Of a DNA stretch of 64,000 nt, positions 60,587 through 64,000 are shown one piece after another; the first letter of the stretch is position 1, and every line of letters starts with the position of its first letter. The DNA is from an uncultured Burkholderiales bacterium (GTDB lineage Bacteria > Pseudomonadota > Gammaproteobacteria > Burkholderiales > Thiobacillaceae). Both the position numbers and the translations under genes were made by a program. The stretch is from NCBI GenBank assembly GCA_937949525.1, contig CALEDT010000010.1, forward strand, positions 1-64,000, given 5' to 3'. The notes under the pieces are model-generated. The model made no database searches, had not been told where the DNA came from, and saw only the letters and a program-made list of their open reading frames with translations.

Positions 60587-61924
60587 CTACTCCAGGCCGA
60601 GACGTTCCAGACGATAGCGCAGTGACCGGAACGTGATACCCAGCAGGCGCGCGGCGGCGGTCTTGTTGCCGCCGGAGCGCTCCAGCGCGTCGCGGATGGC
60701 GCGTATCTCCACGCGGTCGAGCATCGCTTGCAGGCCGTCACCGACATCGGTCACATAATCCGTATCGGCCTGGCTCGCCGGCACCAGATTGAGCGCCTCC
60801 GGCGTGATCGCGCCGCCATCGGCCAGCGCGAGCCCCCGTTCCAGGATGTTCTCCAGCTCGCGCACGTTGCCGGGGTAATCGTAGCGGCGCAAGGCCTCCA
60901 GTGCCGCCGGACCGAGGTCCGGCGCCGGCACCCGATTGACAGCGGCCAGGCGCACGAGGATGTGGCGCGCGAGCTGAGGCAGATCCTCCAGACGCTCGCG
61001 CAGCGTGGGCATGCGCAGGGCTATGACGTTGAGACGGTAGAACAGGTCACGACGGAAACGGCCGCTGGCCACCAGCGCCTGCAAATCCTGATGGGACGCA
61101 CTGATGATGCGCAGATCCACCGGCTCCTCGACGGTGCCACCGACCCGGCGCACACGCTTCTCCTGGATCGCGCGCAGCAGCTTGACCTGCATCGACAACG
61201 GTAGATCCGCGACTTCGTCGAGAAACAACGTACCGCCGCGCGCCGCCTGGAAGACGCCATCGCGTTCGCTATCCGCCCCGGTGAACGCGCCCTTGCGATA
61301 GCCGAAGAACTCGCTTTCCATCAGGTTCTCCGGTATGGCCCCGCAGTTGACGGCGATGAACGGGCCCGTGGCACGCGGGCTGAGCGCGTGGATCTGACGA
61401 GCCGCCACCTCCTTGCCGGTGCCCGTCTCGCCGGTGATCAACACCGGCGCCTGACTGTGTGCCACGCGCTCGATCAGCGCGCGCACCTGGGTCATCGGCG
61501 GCGAATCGCCGACCAGCGGGCGCACCCCGGCAGCCGATGCCGCATCGGGCAGACGCAAAGCGGATCGCACCAGGCTGCGCACCTTCTCCGGGGTGACCGG
61601 CTTCTCGACGTAGTCGAACGCACCGGCCTTCAGCGCCGCCACGGCGTTCTCCGCCGAACCGAACGCGGTGATCACCGCCACCGGCGTGCGCGGGTGACGC
61701 TCGGCGATGTGGCGTACCACGTCCAGGCCCTCACCGTCGGGCAGGCGCATGTCGCACAGGCACAGATCGAAGCTGCCGGTACGCAGCCGCATCCGCGCTT
61801 GCGCCACGCTCAGCGCGCGCTCGCAGTCCAGGCCAAGACGCGACAGGTCGAGTTCCAGCAGATCGAGCAGGTCCGGCTCGTCATCCACCAGCAGCACGCG
61901 CGGGCGTTTCATCGGTATCGTCAT
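60587..61924 (-). CDS. pilR: Sigma-54-dependent response regulator, PilR type
   Basis: PilR is an NtrC-family activator of type IV pilin genes. It has 445 residues: receiver domain (about 8-120) with the phospho-accepting D58 in CLCDMRLPDGEG, AAA+ domain (about 140-370) with Walker A GETGTGKE at 165-172 and the sigma-54 loop GAFTGA, and a C-terminal Fis-type helix-turn-helix. The start ATG 61924 (or 61912) follows pilS by 13 bp. Confidence 0.92.
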   Translation of the reverse strand: MTIPMKRPRVLLVDDEPDLLDLLELDLSRLGLDCERALSVAQARMRLRTGSFDLCLCDMRLPDGEGLDVVRHIAERHPRTPVAVITAFGSAENAVAALKAGAFDYVEKPVTPEKVRSLVRSALRLPDAASAAGVRPLVGDSPPMTQVRALIERVAHSQAPVLITGETGTGKEVAARQIHALSPRATGPFIAVNCGAIPENLMESEFFGYRKGAFTGADSERDGVFQAARGGTLFLDEVADLPLSMQVKLLRAIQEKRVRRVGGTVEEPVDLRIISASHQDLQALVASGRFRRDLFYRLNVIALRMPTLRERLEDLPQLARHILVRLAAVNRVPAPDLGPAALEALRRYDYPGNVRELENILERGLALADGGAITPEALNLVPASQADTDYVTDVGDGLQAMLDRVEIRAIRDALERSGGNKTAAARLLGITFRSLRYRLERLGLE

Positions 61925-61937
61925 GACGACAGTGTAG

Positions 61938-63554
61938 TCAGCAGGGAGGAACCTGGCAGCGCAGCACGAAACCGGTACCGTCGGCATACTCCGGACAGCG
62001 CAGATAGGCATCGTTGGCCTCGGCGAGTTCACGGGCGATGTACAGACCCAGGCCGGAGCCCTGTTTCTCCGTGGTGTAGAACGGTTCGAACAGGTGCGCG
62101 CGCGCCTCGCGGGAAATCGGCGGTCCGTCATTGAACACCCCGATCTCCACGGTGTTGCCGCGCGTCTCTGCGCGCACGCGGATGCTGCCGGCACCACGGC
62201 TGCAATAACGCCAGGCGTTGCGCAGCAGATTCCACAGGATCTGTTCGAGATGGCCGACATCCATGCAGATGTTCAGGCCCTCGGGCGCATCGAGCGTGAT
62301 GACGCCCGCCGCCACCCCCTCGCGCTGCATGAATTGCTGGGTGAACGATGCCAGAAAGCCGGCCACATCGACCACCTCACGCCGCACCCGGTCGCGCCGG
62401 TTGAGCGCCAATACATCCTCGACCAGCGCGTTGAGACGACGCGTGTTGTCCTCGATGATGCGCGTCAATTTGGCCGCCATGCCGTCACCGGCATCTTCAC
62501 GCAGCAACCCGGCGGCATGACGGATGGCGGATAGCGGATTGCGGATCTCGTGAGCCAGATTGGCGGTGAGCATACCCAGCGAGGCCAGCTTCATGCGCTG
62601 CGCGCGCGCCTCCAGTTCGCTGACATCCTCCAGCACGATCAACGCACCCTCGCGTCGCGTCGGCTCCAGTTCGATGAAACGGGGGCGCAGACGGTGGCCA
62701 TCCTGGCCGAGATCGAGCGGATGCGGAGGCGGTTGGTCACCCTGACACCACGCCGCCCACAACTCGGCCAAGCCCGGCGCGCAGCGATCCAAGGCGCAGC
62801 CGGCGAGCAGCGGAGCGCCCAACAGCGCTTCGATGCGCGCGTTGTATTGCAAGACTTCGCCGTCGCCGCCGACCGCCATCACCGCGTACGGCAGTTCCTG
62901 GATCATGCGCTCGTTGATGCGCGCCAGGTTGCGTGCCTGGCGCGTCTTCTCCTGCGCCAGCGCAGCCGCCGAGCGTGTCCCCTTGGCCAGCGCGTGCGAC
63001 AGCAGAGCCACCGCGAAGAAACCCATGGACAGCAGCCCGGCACGCACGAAACCGGTGACGCCGAGATCATAGCGCCACCACTGCACGCTTTGCTCGGCCA
63101 GCACCACGATGGATGCCAGCGCCGCCCAGAACAGCACCTGGCGCGTGTCGCGCAGCATGCCCACGGCTGCAAGCGTGACGATCAACAACAGCCCGATGCC
63201 GCTGGAGTTGCCTCCGGTCAGATACAGGATCACGCCGAGGCAGGCGATGTCCACCAGCGCCTGGCGCGCCACCTGGCGTTCGAACGGATCGCTGCGCCGG
63301 ATCAGGGGTCGTTGGAACAGCAGCGCGGCCAGGAAATAGGCGGCGCAGCCGAGCATGAACAGACTGGGATACTCCAGGCGCTGATAAATGTGCTCACTGG
63401 CGAACCCGGCCGCCGCCAGCGCAACGCCCAGGAACAGACGGAAGTGATTGAGATGGACCAGGGAGCGCCAGAAACTATCCGGCTCAGCATCGGCCCCTGC
63501 GCCGGGTCTGGCCGGCGTGACCTCAATCGCGCTCGTCGGCGCGGCGATGCTCAT
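61938..63554 (-). CDS. pilS: Sensor histidine kinase, PilS type
   Basis: PilS senses pilin level in the membrane and controls PilR. It has 538 residues: about six transmembrane helices (37-190), a PAS-like domain (about 215-320), the H-box NLAHEIRNPL with H335, and an ATPase domain ending with the G-box KQGSGLGLYIARELAEAND. It overlaps the next upstream gene by 32 bp. No pilA is in the window. Confidence 0.92.
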   Translation of the reverse strand: MSIAAPTSAIEVTPARPGAGADAEPDSFWRSLVHLNHFRLFLGVALAAAGFASEHIYQRLEYPSLFMLGCAAYFLAALLFQRPLIRRSDPFERQVARQALVDIACLGVILYLTGGNSSGIGLLLIVTLAAVGMLRDTRQVLFWAALASIVVLAEQSVQWWRYDLGVTGFVRAGLLSMGFFAVALLSHALAKGTRSAAALAQEKTRQARNLARINERMIQELPYAVMAVGGDGEVLQYNARIEALLGAPLLAGCALDRCAPGLAELWAAWCQGDQPPPHPLDLGQDGHRLRPRFIELEPTRREGALIVLEDVSELEARAQRMKLASLGMLTANLAHEIRNPLSAIRHAAGLLREDAGDGMAAKLTRIIEDNTRRLNALVEDVLALNRRDRVRREVVDVAGFLASFTQQFMQREGVAAGVITLDAPEGLNICMDVGHLEQILWNLLRNAWRYCSRGAGSIRVRAETRGNTVEIGVFNDGPPISREARAHLFEPFYTTEKQGSGLGLYIARELAEANDAYLRCPEYADGTGFVLRCQVPPC

Positions 63555-63744
63555 CGCAACAGTAGATGCGTCCCCGGCTGAGGAGGGCTTCGGAACGGGG
63601 CAGATTCACGCCGCACACACGACAGCGCACCATGTCCTCGACCTTGCGCCGCTCGCGCGGCGGTTCCACCCGCTTCGCGGCGGAACGCCGCAGCAGATAG
63701 ACCACCAGCACGATGACCAGGATGACGACCAGGTACTTAGTCAC
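63523..63744 (-). CDS. PP0621-family small membrane-anchored protein
   Basis: This 73-residue protein has one N-terminal helix (YLVVILVIVLVVYLLRR) and a C-terminal cysteine-rich part (CRVCGVNLP...YCCDEHR), four cysteines that may bind zinc. It is commonly encoded just upstream of pilS in gammaproteobacteria. Its function is unknown. Confidence 0.82.
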   Translation of the reverse strand: MTKYLVVILVIVLVVYLLRRSAAKRVEPPRERRKVEDMVRCRVCGVNLPRSEALLSRGRIYCCDEHRRADERD

Positions 63745-64000
63745 GTGCCAGGCCGTTCTTGTGGGTCTGATTGATCACCACCAGCAACTGCTTGAACGGG
63801 ATCTCCCGCCCCCAGCGATTGATGAACGGCATGTAGGGCAGATCGCGGTCGGTCGGGAACTGGTAACGGTCGGAAATCATGTCGTCGTACAGCTTGCGCA
63901 GTACGCCGTCGAGCTGATCGAGCATGGCCGACCAGCGTTCGGCGTTTTCCGGATCATATTCGATGCCGGCGCGCATCTCGTCGATCTCGTACACCGCCTG
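63737..64000 (-). CDS. C-terminal part of an unidentified protein (continues past right edge)
   Basis: The frame is open from 64000 to a stop at 63737 and encodes about 87 residues, ending KQLLVVINQTHKNGLARD. The frame is open through the edge, so the true start is outside. It is acidic and aromatic (YQFPTDRDLPYMPFINRWGREIPF). I do not recognise the family. It overlaps the PP0621-family gene by 8 bp. Confidence 0.6.
   Translation of the reverse strand, partial: QAVYEIDEMRAGIEYDPENAERWSAMLDQLDGVLRKLYDDMISDRYQFPTDRDLPYMPFINRWGREIPFKQLLVVINQTHKNGLARD

Noticed and set aside
1-64000. CRISPR arrays, tRNA or rRNA genes, insertion sequences, prophage or integrase genes
   Set aside because: I read both strands and found no spaced repeats, cloverleaf-like intergenic sequence, transposase or integrase. 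Intergenic space is too small for rRNA.

Overview
The window is high-GC, gene-dense bacterial chromosome. It most likely comes from a chemolithoautotrophic gammaproteobacterium, probably a sulfur oxidiser of the Acidihalobacter/Thioalkalivibrio/Halothiobacillus type. The reasons are a form IA RuBisCO in a complete alpha-carboxysome operon, several inorganic-carbon (Ci) transporters, gammaproteobacterial gene orders (exbB-exbD-lpxK, folK-panB-panC, dapA-bamC, pilS-pilR) and a polar-flagellum fli cluster. The genus is inference; no rRNA or tRNA gene was seen.

Region 1 (1-10.5 kb), housekeeping: nrdA (minus strand, cut by the left edge) with a textbook pair of NrdR boxes, then purU, sugar-nucleotide genes galE, rfbD and manC, a small arfA-like gene, a small unknown gene, and csoS1D, a tandem-BMC shell protein stranded away from the main operon. 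A voltage-gated sodium channel, htpX and cbbR follow on the minus strand.

Region 2 (10.5-23.3 kb), the alpha-carboxysome operon on the plus strand: cbbL, cbbS, csoS2, csoSCA, csoS4A, csoS4B, two csoS1 paralogues, a ferritin-like gene, the RuBisCO assembly factor acRAF, mcdA and mcdB (carboxysome positioning), cbbQ and cbbO (RuBisCO activase). A 17-bp stem-loop separates cbbLS from the shell genes. csoS2 carries an in-frame slippery heptamer followed by a stem-loop, predicting a short and a long CsoS2.

Region 3 (23.5-30.7 kb), six minus-strand genes for a membrane complex related to hydrogenase-4/complex I. Its large subunit lacks all the nickel-binding cysteines, so it is not a hydrogenase. 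Its place between the carboxysome operon and a bank of Ci transporters makes it a candidate energy-coupled Ci-uptake or electron-transfer complex.

Region 4 (30.9-39.1 kb), the Ci-supply bank: a ribbon-helix-helix regulator, an SLC13-type permease with two TrkA-C domains, an LCIB-like carbonic anhydrase divergent from a SulP transporter with an unusual internal insertion, a trypsin-like protease, a 100-residue unknown protein, and sbtA-sbtB. With Region 2 this is a nearly continuous CO2-concentrating island of about 28 kb.

Region 5 (39.2-64 kb), mostly minus-strand housekeeping: metallo-hydrolases, a Cache/PDC sensor protein, rhlE, bamC, dapA, the flagellar genes fliR-Q-P-O-N-M-L-K-J running on from trm112-lpxK-exbD-exbB, then plus-strand pcnB, folK, a decayed deoxynucleoside kinase, panB, panC and panD, and minus-strand ampD, a thioredoxin-like gene, the pilR/pilS two-component system and two small genes at the right edge.
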